DNA of 64,000 nt from Angiostrongylus vasorum (GCA_018806985.1 JADANN010000461.1:2751276-2815275), one strand, 5' to 3'. Counted from the stretch's first letter, positions 1 to 10,397 are shown. Notes: generated from the sequence alone by a model not told the origin. A program made the numbers and translations.

Positions 1-1
1 G

Positions 2-358
2 TTGTTCACGTGGGGTCGCGAGCAAGACACACCGAGAGGGTCAAAATATTCCACCGCTTTCGTGTTTAAGGTGGAAGCTCCAGTTCTCGATCGCCGACCC
101 TTACTTTACTGTCGATATATAGACGACTGCTTTATCGTATGTTCCACACAAGAAAAGATTGATGAATGCTTTGAATTATTAAACCGACAGTCAGAGTATA
201 TAAAATTTACACGGGAAAAACCAACCGAAAACTGGCTTCCATTTTTTAAACATCTAAATAAAGCTCTCAGAAAGCGGCTATATAACAAAAATGGTATCGT
301 AAGCCAAGTAGTAAAAATATACCAGTTCACTGCCTCTCCTCTCATCCTTCACATTTGA
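2..358 (+). pseudogene. PLE reverse transcriptase fragment (motif C)
   Basis: The open frame contains CRYIDDCFIVCSTQE, the RT palm motif C (YxDD, metal-binding aspartates). It is followed by CFELLNRQSEYIKFTRE, which recurs in the PLE copies at 14.8, 43.9 and 47.4 kb. Upstream, where the other copies have the motif B box MGQRLAP, the sequence has diverged. Downstream of NWLPF the frame is lost: the other copies continue with a LNVQINLS box that is garbled here. This is a fragment, not a gene; the open frame is a leftover. Confidence 0.7.
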
Positions 359-599
359 AAAAAGCACTTATCAACAACATGTATCATACGGCTAAAAATG
401 TGTGCACAGGAAAAAAGGAAAGGAAGGAATGGCTAAAACTGGCACGAAAAATAACCATTTTCATTGGCTACGAAGTAGAAGCCACTCGGGTTAGACAAAA
501 ACATAGGGTAGTTCACTAAAATAATGTTTCGGACGTAAGTAAGGTCCCTTTTAAGCTACCCTTCATATCAAATGAAGTAAGTTGCGCCATTAAGAGATG

Positions 600-1078
600 C
601 TTAAGAAAAAACTGGTCTTGAAAATCATGTAACGATTGTTGACATCCCACCCAATACCCTACGCCGTCAGTTAGTTCGCAACCGTCTTATTATCGTTTGT
701 GCAGCTCAGAAAACTGTACGGTCTGTCCTAACGGCAGAAACGGGAATTGCATGAGTTCAGGTATAATATACTTGATCTCATGTAACGCATGCGATGAGGA
801 ATATATTGGGGAAACGGGTAGACCACTTTGTGCAGCATAAAAGAACATCTAGATGGGAAAGTTAAACTTCGTCAAAGCACTCCTGTAGGTACACATAGGG
901 CACAAAAGCAAAAAGGCGATGATTTTGAAGTGACTGCGCGGATCCTAGCGCAGGAATCGAAAACATCAACGCCAAAACTCTTGAGGCGTTTTGGATAGAT
1001 TTCAAAAATCCAAACATGAACCGGAAAGACGAATGCCTCACTATCACACTAGACCTGGCGGTCTATTTCAAAATGATA
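600..1078 (+). pseudogene. PLE GIY-YIG endonuclease remnant
   Basis: Around 705-830 one frame reads CTVCPNGRNGNCMSSG then IIYLISCNACDEEYIGETGR. This is the cysteine-rich linker (CxxC, GxC, CxxC) and the start of a GIY-YIG nuclease (YL..C at the GIY position, YIGET at the YIG position). The frame breaks at about 830, just before the KEHL helix seen in the other copies. In intact PLEs this domain nicks the target DNA. This copy is inactive because of frameshifts. Confidence 0.65.
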
Positions 1079-1267
1079 TTCTGACCTCTGGGTGTGCCTT
1101 GCAAGCGACCCCACGTGAACTATGCGTGGGCCAGCCCGACTCGTAACATCACGATGAGTAGCCCTTTCTTGTTCAATATGGCGTTTGTTTAAAAATCTGA
1201 TCTTCATTAATACTTTGGCTCTTTTTTCACCGAATAATTAAAGCATTCTTCTATAAAATACGTCCAT

Positions 1268-1302
1268 GCTCTGAGGAAGGCGAAATCGCCGAAACGTCAG
1301 CC
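1268..1302 (+). ncRNA. Hammerhead ribozyme-like motif 1 (core intact)
   Basis: Box 1 is CTGAGGA (1271-1277), fitting CUGANGA. Helix II is GGCG/CGCC closed by AAAT. Box 2 is GAAAC (1291-1295), followed by the GTC cleavage triplet (1296-1298). Flanking GCT and AGC can pair as the base of helix I. Helix III is minimal: its ACGT is self-complementary and could form fully only between two RNAs. One extra A lies between box 1 and helix II. Hammerheads are known in PLE terminal repeats. Confidence 0.7.
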
Positions 1303-1437
1303 ATCGAGCAACAACACCGAAAGCAACGACAACAAGAACAACAACGACAACGAAGACCTATACCAACCTCACATCAGCTAAAGAAGATCAGTTTATAAGA
1401 CCGTACAAATAAATATATCCTAATATAAAATACGTCC

Positions 1438-1474
1438 AGGCTCTGAGGAAGGTGAAATCGTCGAAACGACAGCC
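1438..1474 (+). ncRNA. Hammerhead-like motif 2 (cleavage triplet lost)
   Basis: This is the second copy in the tandem repeat. CTGAGGA (1443-1449) and GAAAC (1463-1467) are kept, and helix II is GGTG/CGTC with two G-U pairs. The cleavage triplet reads GAC (1468-1470) instead of GTC, which breaks the required U-H step. Helix I pairing (GGCT with AGCC) is better than in motif 1. Probably folds but does not cut. Confidence 0.6.
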
Positions 1475-1848
1475 ATCGAGCAACAACACCGAAAGCAACG
1501 ACAACAAGAACAACAACGACAACGAAGACCTATACCAACCTCGCATCAACTAAAGAAGATCAGTTTATAAGATCACATAAATAAATATATCAACTATCTC
1601 TGCCGAGGTTTGTAGAATTTCGATCCTGGAAAAATAGTAATGTAGTAATCATCGGCGTGACTTCTAATCCCTTTTGAAAAAAAGCGACTCCAGCTTGCTC
1701 CACTGAGGTTCGATTCCATTCGTTCCTATCGTATGGCAGGATTGATTAATTCAAAGTCAGAGGATGTTATAGTAAAATAAGGATTCAATGTTTTACGTTA
1801 CAATAACAAGAAAAATTATAATAACATATTAAAATAATAATGTAATAA

Positions 1849-2225
1849 GGGGGCGTATAGCACAGTGGTAGTGGTACCCGTCATCACGAACACGACGCTA
1901 GTTCGAGTTTGCTCTCGGCCAGCCAAACCTCTCATCCGTTCGGGGTTTGAAAACTGGTATCCGACTCGTCTGAAAAGAAAAAAACCACTTTCTGCAATCC
2001 GATTAGGAACGCTCCAGCTCGGCTATCTCAGAATTCTAGAGAGAATTGTTCGACCAGCATTTTATGACATTCAAGATGAAATGGAAATCCTCAAGCAGCA
2101 ACCGAAGCCACACATAAAAGTGTGAAAGATCTCCGTGGAAAATGAATGCGAGAAAACGAATCGAATGTGAGAATTGCTGGGATCTGCACAGTAGGCGCGA
2201 GACGGCTCATATAAAGTAAAGTAAA
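1849..2225 (+). mobile_element. SINE-B copy 1 (tRNA-derived)
   Basis: The 5' head has an A box TAGCACAGTGG (1858-1868) and a B-box-like GTTCGAGTTT (1901-1910). The central domain follows (CCAAACCTCTCATCC, then GGGGTTTGAAAACTGGTA). The body has GAACGCTCCAGCTCGGCTA and an ATTCAAGATGAAATGGAAA box. The tail has CGAATCGAATGTGAGAA, GGGATCTGCACAG and an A/T-rich AAAGTAAAGTAAAA end. Full-length compared with the copies at 10.4, 19.7, 51.1, 52.0 and 59.0 kb. No protein is encoded; an open frame across it is incidental. Confidence 0.75.
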
Positions 2226-2737
2226 AAAAAGTTAGAATAGTAGCAATAAATTCCAATAATACAGTAAATACAAAGACAAGTTTTAATTATATGGAGAAAT
2301 GGTCCATATTATTCCCATCTAATGTGTTATTAAAACAGCTTGTTTATATCACTTAGATTTGGAGAGAGCAATCTCCAGAAGTTCCAAATTCTGCGTCTAT
2401 TCATGCATTTGAACTTGAAACGTACGTGTATCCAGCAGTTCGGCCCATTTTATAGACTCCAGTTGCTGAGCGCACCATTCATATGCACAGGTTCAACCAC
2501 AGTCATACGTCATGCATATCTCGTTCTAATTGCCAGTGCATTAAAGTTGTCCCTTATTATATGAACCTACTTCATTTTTTTTATCTCATTATGCTGCTAT
2601 ACTTGAAGTACTTTGTACTTCAGATGTTGACTTGACTACCATGGTTTGGGTTTCAGCCTGAAGCGACGAAGAAAGGTTTCGATCGGTAAATCCTAAGAAA
2701 GAGGCTATTCTATACTAAACTTACTTGGTGTAAATCG
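2226..2737. other. No feature recognised
   Basis: AT-rich single-copy-looking sequence between SINE-B copy 1 and RepD copy 1. Short open frames here have no recognisable domain and no convincing splice context. Confidence 0.5.
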
Positions 2738-3140
2738 CTTCACTTACTTACTTGATATTTTAATGGCCCGTCCTCACCGGTTGTGCGGACCCTAGCACAA
2801 TCTCCATTTTTCGGAGATTTGGTGGGTGGGCCATTGTGGATCCCTGGAATCCGAGGACAGCTCTGGCCAAAGGCTGCCCGAGGTTTTCACCACCACAGGC
2901 AGTCGCAGCTTTTCTGAATCAGAGGGAGATTTGCCACCATGGGACGTTGATACCGAGACGGTGGTGGATCCTGGTATTCGTTTATTCTTAGGTAGGCTTC
3001 TTGAAGGAAACGCCGGACTTCTCAGCTTGGGAGGCCCTGCTAGGGATGAGCCCCTGCTATACATTGCAGCCCGACACCCTGGAACACCTCCCAGCCATGA
3101 CGAGGCGGTAAACCGTTGGGAGGAGCCACCGTTGAGGGCG
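2738..3140 (-). mobile_element. RepD copy 1 (unclassified retroelement-like repeat)
   Basis: Begins with CTTACTTACTTGATATTT, the reverse complement of a (TAAG)n-type 3' tail. It then runs through GGCCCGTCCTCACCGG, GAGATTTGCCACCATGGGA and CATTGCAGCCCGACACCC to a GAGGCGGTAAACCGTTGGG end. The position of the tail implies the element is on the minus strand. Open frames on both strands (up to 110 codons) are not shared intact between copies, so I do not call a protein. Confidence 0.6.
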
Positions 3141-3960
3141 CTTTTTATTACGTCATAAAATTTAACTAAAACACGTTATCGTCAAGGAAGTACGATTAAA
3201 ATAACTGTTTTGGTCTGCTGAAAACCCTCTTCTTCCATAGTAGGGGTTTAAATTGGATATATATGTATATATAATATATATGCATATATATATATATGGA
3301 GCTGAATTAAGACGCATAAGATATGTAATGTCCTACCACGAAAAATTACCTTCATTTCCACCAAGAGTATATAAATGGCTGACAATATTACGGAAGTGTT
3401 ATGGTAGTAATGAAACAAATCGAGTAATCAGTAAAGTAACTTAGATCAGCAAAGTTACTTACAGTGATGTTACAGCAAAGCAAACTAGTGTGACAGGGTG
3501 CCAAGGAACTTGGAGCGCAGCATTCTTGTTATAACAGTAATAGGTTAGCTTTATCAGTGCGTGAATGTATTGAAGGCTTCAGATGCTTGCATATGATGAA
3601 TCTGGGAAAGAAAAACTCAAACGATAATTCTTTTAAGGCTTCCCAGATATTGCTAAATCACGCGAAATCTGCATGTGTATATTCAATTATGCAAGGAAGC
3701 AAATCCAGTTCTATGGCTCAAGGATGATTACGTTACTAAATTACAAGAATCGCAGACGGAATGTGGAGCTTCTTTCATTAGTGGTGTGGATAGAGCTCGT
3801 GGCCGGCACGTCATTGCGATATGTTACACGTCACTAATTAAAACACAAATAACATTCAGAGTCTGAGATTTGACGCACAAGGAAAGCTTTTTACTTGTTT
3901 AAAGAGTATTTGGAGACTAAAAACTTGTCTTAGAACACTATCACTATTATCAACAGCCAG
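3141..3960. other. Unannotated stretch with a short TA-rich microsatellite
   Basis: A TATATA/TGCATA run occupies about 3254-3298. The rest is AT-rich sequence with no gene or repeat copy that I recognise. Confidence 0.5.
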
Positions 3961-3967
3961 CATCCTG

Positions 3968-4004
3968 TATAAAAGAGCGCAGCCGTGCGAGTATACCCTC
4001 AGTT
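3968..4004 (+). promoter_or_regulatory. Candidate pol II core promoter (TATA box plus initiator)
   Basis: TATAAAAG at 3968-3975 is followed by the initiator-like TCAGTT at 3999-4004. The A of the initiator is 33 bases after the first T, the usual spacing. The interval is GC-richer than its surroundings, as in the LTRs of retrotransposons. No downstream ORF and no second copy were found, so a solo LTR or a host promoter are both possible. Confidence 0.35.
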
Positions 4005-4534
4005 GAGAGATGGCCCACTGATGAAGATCCGACTCGATGCGACTACGAAGACGCCACTTCGAGAAGACGAGGAACTATGGAACTTCTACTCGGATCATCG
4101 GCTCTGATGTGAACGAAGAGGTCGAAAATTCAGCCAAGTAAAGAGTATTTATCAATCTCGTGTTAATTATGAGAGCAAATTCTCGAAAAAACACCATTCT
4201 CGCTAACTCATGTAGCCATTCAACCGTTTGTCCCGTTCTGTTACTTTTTTGAGTAAAAAGCTATGTTTTCAAGCAGTTTGAGAAAAAAGTTCGTCACTAC
4301 CAACTTTCTTACGAAAGCTTGACTAAAAGTTTTTTATGAACCTAAGTGGTTATGGAATGCGACCACAGAGCGATTCTCCTCTTCCCGACGTTACCTCAAT
4401 TTTCTGGGCTTTTTAATTCATTCTCGTTCTTTCATGGATTTTAGAGGTTAGAAAATAATAGCATGAGCACCAAGATAAAAAATAATGCTTATAATAACGA
4501 GTAAACAAAAAAATAACGATATGGTAATAAAAGA
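4005..4534. other. No gene recognised downstream of the candidate promoter
   Basis: From 4005 to about 4180 the sequence is less AT-rich and would be the leader if the promoter is real. It has no open frame of note. The remainder is ordinary AT-rich sequence up to SINE-A copy 1. Confidence 0.4.
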
Positions 4535-4820
4535 GGGGCGTGTGTGGCACAGTGGTCGGAGGCGCCCTGCAACACACGTGGAATCGATCGTTGCGCTCTT
4601 GGGCCCACCAAGCCTTCCATCCCTCCGGGGTCGGCAAATTGGTACCAGACTTGTCTGGGAGGATAGCAGCACTGGCTCGATAAGTCGGTAGGGCACTGCT
4701 GGTCATTGTAAAGGCTAGATATGCATTCGATCACCTCCAAACGATGCTTAATGAAGTTGAATGCATGATGTATCCCACAGGAATTGATCAACGCTGGGAG
4801 CTTTATCCTTTATCTTTTTA
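4535..4820 (+). mobile_element. SINE-A copy 1 (tRNA-derived)
   Basis: The head carries an A box TGGCACAGTGG (4545-4555) and the B-box-like GGAATCGATCG. The central domain is ACCAAGCCTTCCATCCCTCC then GGGGTCGGCAAATTGGTACC and AGACTTGTCTGGGAGG. The 3' part has CACTGGCTCGATAAG, TCATTGTAAAGGC, AATGAAGTTGAATGCATG and ends TTGATCAACGC...GAGCTTTATCCTTT. Full-length, little decayed. Open frames on both strands are incidental. Confidence 0.8.
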
Positions 4821-5703
4821 ATAAAACAAAGGTAACAAATGAAATAAAGTCTCCAGTCATTCTTGGATGAGCAATCACAAGAATCTGCAAGGAATCACAA
4901 GAGTTGCAGTTATCAAATTGAGGTCTTTTTTGAAGAACTTCGTTATTCGCCAAGGCTTTTGCAGAACAAAAAAAGGCTTCTTTCTCCATTTTTCAACTTC
5001 AGACATGGAAAAATTTCTAGTGTGGAATCACTTTTGAAAACGAACTCAGAACACATGAAAGTGAGTTAGACGTTATCTAATTTTAGTTTCACAGGCTCAC
5101 ATTTTAGTAGCATCGTATTATTGCGGTTAAAAAAATGTTTGTGAGGCAGTCACAGAGAGTGAAAATCGACTTGGTAAACTGGTGAATCCTACTGATATAA
5201 AAAAGCGCTTCTTCTCGTGTATCTGCAAGCCAATTCATGGAGAACGAATCCGATGTAATACAGTTATACTCGAATGCCACTAACATCTGCAGCTGCCGTA
5301 ACTGTGAATGAACGCTCAGATTTTTAGACGTTCGCAGATGAACATGCAATTCAAGCACGGACGGCCAGGTAGGAACTTTGTGTTTGGTCTAATCGACTTA
5401 GAGAACACGGATATTGGAAGCGTAATAAGCAAATCACTAGATGGTAACACTTTCCAAGCTTAGCTATTAGGTAGGCAGCTTAGGTTTGTTAGTTTTTGGT
5501 GAATTCGTGCTAAAATTCATAGTCGATAGCCTAGATAGAATAAATGATTTTGACTAGAAGAGCAAATCTAATATAGTGGTTCTGAAAATAAAAACCCGAA
5601 AACGCCTTAAGCTCGGAAATATAGGTTTAAACGGTCTGTAAATAAAAACGAACCAGAAAACTTTAAAAACGGCTACCAAAAAAAGCGTTTAAACAGCGTC
5701 TTT
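4821..5703. other. No feature recognised
   Basis: AT-rich sequence between two SINE-A copies. Open frames of up to 84 codons (for example the minus strand at 5104-5358) show no domain or splice structure that I can defend. Confidence 0.5.
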
Positions 5704-5996
5704 AAAGGATAAAGGATAAAGCTCTCGGTGATGATCAATCCCCTGAGGAATGCGCCATGCATTCGACTTCATTAAGCATCGTTAGAGATGACTGAATGAA
5801 TGCATATCTGGCTTTTTACAATGACTCGCGGTGGCCTACCGATCTATCGAGCCAGTGCTGCTATCCTCCCAGACAAGTCTGGTACCAATTTTCTGACCCC
5901 GGAGGCATGGAAGGCTTGGTGGGCCATGGGCGTGGGGATCAATTCTGCGCGTGTGCCGTAGCGGTGTCCCCAAAACACTGCGCCACACGCGCCCCC
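5704..5996 (-). mobile_element. SINE-A copy 2
   Basis: Full-length minus-strand copy. On the + strand it starts with the tail complement (AAGGATAAAGCTCTCGG) and ends with the head complement (ACTGCGCCACACGCGCCCCC). The AAGGATA motif at its tail is doubled. The tRNA-like head has small insertions. Confidence 0.75.
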
Positions 5997-7629
5997 GGCA
6001 ACTGATAAGACTAAAAAACTGACTCCTTTATTATTACCATTCCTGAAGAAATTTTTTTGATGACGGGTTAAACTTTAAGGGATTTAACATGTCATCTTCT
6101 TTGCAGTGTTTTCGCCGTAGGTCCATGATATCATTACTGAAAAAAGGTGACCAAATAGCCAAGTAGAACCACTTGTAGACTCCCTTGGTTAAGATGGTGT
6201 TTGCGACTAGGGGCATTGGGAGGGAAACATCGAAAGCGTTATAATTTTCCATCCTTGAGTTGAAGATGACGAACCACGAGAAGCCCAGGTAACACAAAGA
6301 AAAAAGTCTCGGCGATGCCTTCAATTGGTTTTTTCCCTCGAAGGTGGCTAGTTCTTCAAGAAGGCTGTCATATCACCTAGATGAAAACTTCCGCACAAAT
6401 TCTAGCCAATTGAAAAAGAGGAATCTTGACTTATTTTCTACTGCAACAGCACTTGGAACGCGTCGTCCTCTGAATACTTTATCGAGAACGAAAAAATCTC
6501 TGACATCATCAAAACATCAGGCGACGTGTCAGCACTCGTTCAAAGGACGACTCGACTCATCCTGCACGTTACTCTCTAACCGACTGCTATCAAAGTTGTT
6601 GTGGTAGTAACACATGGTTCTTTCATAGCATTGTAATCATGTCCAAATCAAAAGTTGTCTGACAAGAAAACATTACTCAAAGTTTTCAAGCTTCGTGTTT
6701 CCTGGGATATCAATGTCTTTTATATTAAACGAAAAAAAGTTAGCATATAGAAAATTCTTCTATTCACAGTAAAATCTCTGTTGTGCTTTCTTACCGAAGG
6801 TTATCATATCACCCAGAGAAAATAAGAAAGACTGACACTTTGAAAGCGAGAGTAGAATTGGGAATGAAGGGAAGGAGATCAATTTATAGATTTCCCACCA
6901 TGCCTTGAATTGAAGATCTTTATAGGAAGCATATCGGTGGCGAAGGGGAGCTTAAAGTGAAGGATGTTTTAGTATTACCATATTAGGCCTATCTGTTCAA
7001 GTTTCACAAGCATAGTCCATAAAAGTGGTTATGCTTAATATTCAGATGAGATAGAGACATCTATTCCATAAATCAGTTACTAACGAAATTAAAGGCGGTA
7101 AGAACGAGAAGGTTATAGGGCTTGGCACCTTCACAAGCAGCCTATCGGAGCAGATGTGAGACGTATTTGCTGCAGATAACCCAAAACTCCAATGCACTTT
7201 CTAATAATTTTTTTTTCAGGCTCTCAGAGGTTTCGATGTGGAAAGGCCGCAATTTTCATACACGCCAATGCATCCACGTATACATTTATGAATATGGTTA
7301 TGTGTCAATTAGAAACAACATTTATATCTGAGAACAAGTGTATGGTCGCGTTTGGACCGAGCTTGACAGAACGCAACAACTGGAGACGAGCTACGTAAAC
7401 TTGCAACTAACCTGCTCAAAGTCTCTGACATGAGCGGCTCAGTTATAGGGCCGAGCGAAGTCACATGTTCTTCGACTCCAAAGTTTAGAGCATTATTTTT
7501 TGTGGCAGCGGTTGGTGCACAAGGCCGTAAACAGGTTTAAAAAGCCAGAAGAACTAGTTACAACATTTAATTTTTCATGCTTATCTACAGTAGTAGTCAG
7601 AGGTATTTCATAGACACGTGGTCGCTGTT
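5997..7629. other. No gene recognised
   Basis: AT-rich DNA with scattered short open frames (for example 6034-6324 minus, 6344-6607 plus) that match nothing I know. No SINE or PLE copy is visible. Intergenic or intronic. Confidence 0.45.
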
Positions 7630-7706
7630 TCGATCTGGCGTGGCGGACCACTCCTGCATCATTTTGGGATCGGAAAATTGGCATGACACATGTCTGGAGC
7701 AGTAAA
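7630..7706 (+). repeat. SINE-A fragment (central domain only)
   Basis: GGATCGGAAAATTGGCATG followed by ACATGTCTGGAGCAG resembles the SINE-A central box (GGGTCGGAAAATTGGCACC, TTGTCTGGGAGGA). A GTGGCGGACCACTC remnant lies upstream. Diverged and truncated on both sides. Confidence 0.35.
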
Positions 7707-8214
7707 ACATAGACTTGATGCATATATTGTCATTTTATGTGTTCTACAGACATAAATTTTGTTATAGCTTCCGGCCCATTCCGCTTTTGGTTAGACATGC
7801 ACTGCAGATATCCTCTCGATCCAGTGAAGATTGCTAACTTACTAGCACAGCTATCCCGCTATTCCAAGGAGAATCAATTCGATAAGTGTTCAACGGCATT
7901 CATGAAGAAGGCGAAGTCCACAAGTGGTAACGGAAGCCACACGCAAATCCGAAGCCATTCCTTGGTGATGGAAGCGATTGAAAGAAGGGCTGAGATAAGC
8001 GCAATGTATTAAGGCGATTTACATAAGAAAATACAAAATATTATCCATATAGCAACAGTATAAGTCACTCAGTGTGCATGAGCAATGAAAATTTGAAGAA
8101 TGAAGATACCATCGAAAACTCACTAGCCTTCCCAAAGCGCCAGTGTAGTTTTGTTAAAAAAAATAGATTAATTGGTTATTACCACAATAATGCTGGGACA
8201 ATTCGATGTTTCTC
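7707..8214. other. No feature recognised
   Basis: Contains a 91-codon open frame (7737-8012) without recognisable domains. Otherwise AT-rich. Confidence 0.45.
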
Positions 8215-8400
8215 TTCAATAAGCAGACACGAGGTTGTTATTATAGATTTATTAGGATACAATAGCTGACGTTTTGTCGGTTCCTCCTTCTTCAGAGCCG
8301 TTTATTTGTTTTAACATTTAAGTTAGTGGATGGATAGCAGCTATCAGCTACTCTGTCGAATTATCAATCAATGCCGAGGTTAACAGAAAGTCGGTCTTGG
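8215..8400 (-). mobile_element. PLE-6 terminal fragment
   Basis: ACACGAGGTTGTTATTATAG (8227 onward) is the terminal sequence shared by other PLE ends. A decayed minus-strand hammerhead follows. At 8362-8395 comes CAATGCCGAGGTTAACAGAA then AGTCGGTCTTGGG, the PLE tail in the plus orientation. No RT or nuclease sequence lies between, so this is a rearranged terminal remnant. SINE-C copy 1 abuts it. Confidence 0.55.
8264..8302 (-). ncRNA. Hammerhead-like motif 3 (decayed)
   Basis: On the minus strand it reads CTGAAGA, then GGAGGAACCGAC, then AAAACGTCAGC. Box 1 fits, but box 2 is AAAAC instead of GAAAC and helix II is weak. The flanking GCT and AGC match the other motifs. Confidence 0.45.
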
Positions 8401-8625
8401 GGATGCTGAGATATTTGCAAAACTCCGACCCACAGGTGTCTGCGGCGGGAAACGAACGCAGCGCTATCCTTTCCGACGGCTAATGCGTTCACCACCACAC
8501 CATGCGGTTCCTTCTGTTTCGCCTGTCTCTCAGCTAGTTCTTTCGATCAGTGCCATCAGCAATCACTCGTTAACGGAATTGATCTAGGAAGCCAAAGTCG
8601 GCAGTGAACCCTGTTAAGCTGAGGT
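8400..8625 (-). mobile_element. SINE-C copy 1 (tRNA-derived)
   Basis: Minus-strand copy. Reading that strand: the leader TTGATCTAGGAAGCC region, then GAGAGACAGGCGAAACAG, GCATGGTGTGGTGGTGAACG (A-box-like), GCGTTCGTTTCCC (B-box-like), GCAGACACCTGTGG and TTTGCAAATATCTCAGCAT. It joins the PLE-6 tail directly at about 8398. Confidence 0.7.
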
Positions 8626-8904
8626 TTTAGTCTAGATAACAATGTTAACTTTCTATTGTAATATGAAGTAAATAAAAAGTTAACATCGTAGCCGATTATT
8701 ATTTTTTCAATCTTCCTATACCTTTTGTTAAATAGGTTTGAAATAAATTGGCACCTTCTGTATGACTACTAGAATAACATCCACATTTCACTTCATTTTT
8801 TACTTATTCATTTACTTATTTTGCAAAGCCTGAGAAGTGCACGCAGTTGACAGGTAATGTACACTTTCTTAGATAATTAAAAAACACGTCATGTGGTAAT
8901 TCCA

Positions 8905-8990
8905 ACTACCGACTTTCTGTTAACCGCTGTAATGAACAAACAATTCCTTATGTTCTTGTTGAGAAAACACGAGGTGCTACACCTTACACA
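8905..8990 (-). mobile_element. PLE tail fragment
   Basis: ACCGACTTTCTGTTAACC is the complement of the PLE 3' tail box. TTCTTGTTGAGAAAACACGA and GGTGCTACACC follow, which match the end of the inverted arms at 13624 and 46222. It is solitary, with no coding region attached. Confidence 0.5.
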
Positions 8991-9026
8991 TAATACCTTG
9001 TTTTTGTTCAAAATGAACATAAAAAT

Positions 9027-9265
9027 ACGCTGGCAGCGCAGTGGTTAGAGGTGCCATACAATGCAGAAATGGTCATTGGTCCAATTCTTCAAAAGATACG
9101 GATTAAGTTCCCCGTCTGTTCAGGACAGGAAATTTGCTTCAGGACCTATCAAGAAGAATGAAAACACTTTGTAGAGACTAAATATGCATTCATCCACGTC
9201 TGCGATGCTAGGAATGGAGCCGAATGCATGGCGAATCTCTAAGGGATTAAAAAATCACCGAAGCT
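9027..9265 (+). mobile_element. SINE-A copy 3, strongly diverged
   Basis: CTGGCAGCGCAGTGGTTAGA keeps the A box. The rest can be followed through ATATGCATTCATCCACGTC and GGAGCCGAATGCATGGCGA to AGGGATTAAAAAATCACCG. The central domain is badly eroded. An older insertion than copies 1, 9 and 10. Confidence 0.5.
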
Positions 9266-10397
9266 TTCTGCCCTGATCTATAATTAGATGGTCAGGTAGC
9301 CGGTCGTGAAATATCGTGTGGGTTCCACCACTTCTACATTTTGCAACGTTGTGTTGAAGTCGTGGCACACCGAAGAAAATGGTCAGCTTTCTTCTCTCAT
9401 TCGTTTGTCTCAGGGTTACGATATAATACAATGAATACTAGTAAAGTGTTCATATTCCTGGAATGATGCATAAGCCTTCTTAATATGTGATAATCCCAGC
9501 TTCTCCCTCTCCCAGTTACAGTAGGCATTTGCTGAGCATTATGGATCGAAGAGGAACAGTATGATATAATTAATTTGGCATGGAATAAGGAACGCTCAGA
9601 GAAGAAAATGGTCAAATATGTTGTACGGTGTGCACAACGTTGCCGGTAGAATTAAGAAAAAAAGTGCTATTGGAATGTTTCTCTTTTGGGTTTTCGGAAA
9701 ATTAATGGCAATGTTTTGCCTGAAAATGAACGATCCTCAGAGGAATTTTGATTAGCGCGCCAATAGGTGATGCGACGAGGAATCTGTAAACGAGGAGACG
9801 ATAACTTGTAAAACACCAAGACAATGAGAAGGAGAAACATTGAAAAATAGAAAAAAACACTTTAGGAATTGTGCATGGGGGAGGGCTTACTGTGATCGGG
9901 GCGCACCACATGGTCCAAGTCGCCGTAGTCCGCCCGTCCGTAAAAGACGAGCTGAAGTGGTAGTAGCAATTTGTTAACGCAACAATACTGACATTTATCA
10001 GTCAAAGAAGCTCATTTCATGGGATTTTAATGTCGATGCTGGCACTTAAAATAACTGCTGAGAGCTGTTTAGCACTGACAACACCACGGTCAAGTGTTCG
10101 GCTCTTTCCTACAAAGAAAGCTCACATTAGGACGGACAGAAGGTGCTGAAACTTTTCAAGTCCCAATTTTTTCTTAAACGCTACATTGTCTAAAAAGTCT
10201 TAATTACAGGTAGCCGAACCATTTACTCGCACACTACAAAAATATTTTATCCTTGTAACAGATTGTCGTCCATGAGAAAACGATTAAGATTTTCTTGAAG
10301 AACCATTGCATCTCAAATGGGTATCTTTGTACTTTCTCTAAGTCACGCAAAAATACCTACGCGGCGTTCACAGATTTCATATGTTTTCAGTACTTTA
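9266..10397. other. No gene recognised
   Basis: AT-rich, with short open frames on both strands (9397-9615 and 9702-9911 minus) that I cannot assign. No repeat copy seen. Confidence 0.45.

Larger units (their letters stand above)
1..1080 (+). mobile_element. PLE-1, decayed Penelope-like element body
   Basis: A Penelope-like retroelement runs in from the left edge of the window. The order is RT fingers/palm remnant, a linker, then a GIY-YIG endonuclease remnant, the order of canonical animal PLEs. It is broken by several frameshifts and stops and cannot encode a working protein. It is followed by the hammerhead-bearing tandem repeat at 1252-1595, which looks like its terminal region. PLEs of this type move by target-primed reverse transcription. 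The start of the element is outside the window. Confidence 0.75.
1252..1595 (+). repeat. 172-bp tandem duplication carrying two hammerhead motifs (PLE terminal repeat)
   Basis: Two direct copies begin with TATAAAATACGTCCA at about 1252 and 1424. The hammerhead core boxes start at 1271 and 1443, which sets the period at 172 bp. After each hammerhead comes an A/C-rich run of CAACAACACC and CAACGACAA blocks, then GATCAGTTTATAAGA and an AAATAAATATATC end. The copies differ at few positions. It lies downstream of PLE-1, and the same hammerhead-plus-CAA layout recurs on the minus strand at 13.2-13.5 kb. I read it as tandem PLE terminal repeats. Confidence 0.7.

Noticed and set aside
2826..3158. 110-codon frame in RepD copy 1 as a protein-coding gene
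   Set aside because: The corresponding region in the other four RepD copies carries stops and frameshifts, so the frame is not maintained.
4009..4060. Hammerhead at CACTGATGAAGATCC near 4020
   Set aside because: CTGATGA is present, but the downstream box reads CGAAGAC instead of GAAAC, with no matching helix II and no PLE terminal sequence around it.
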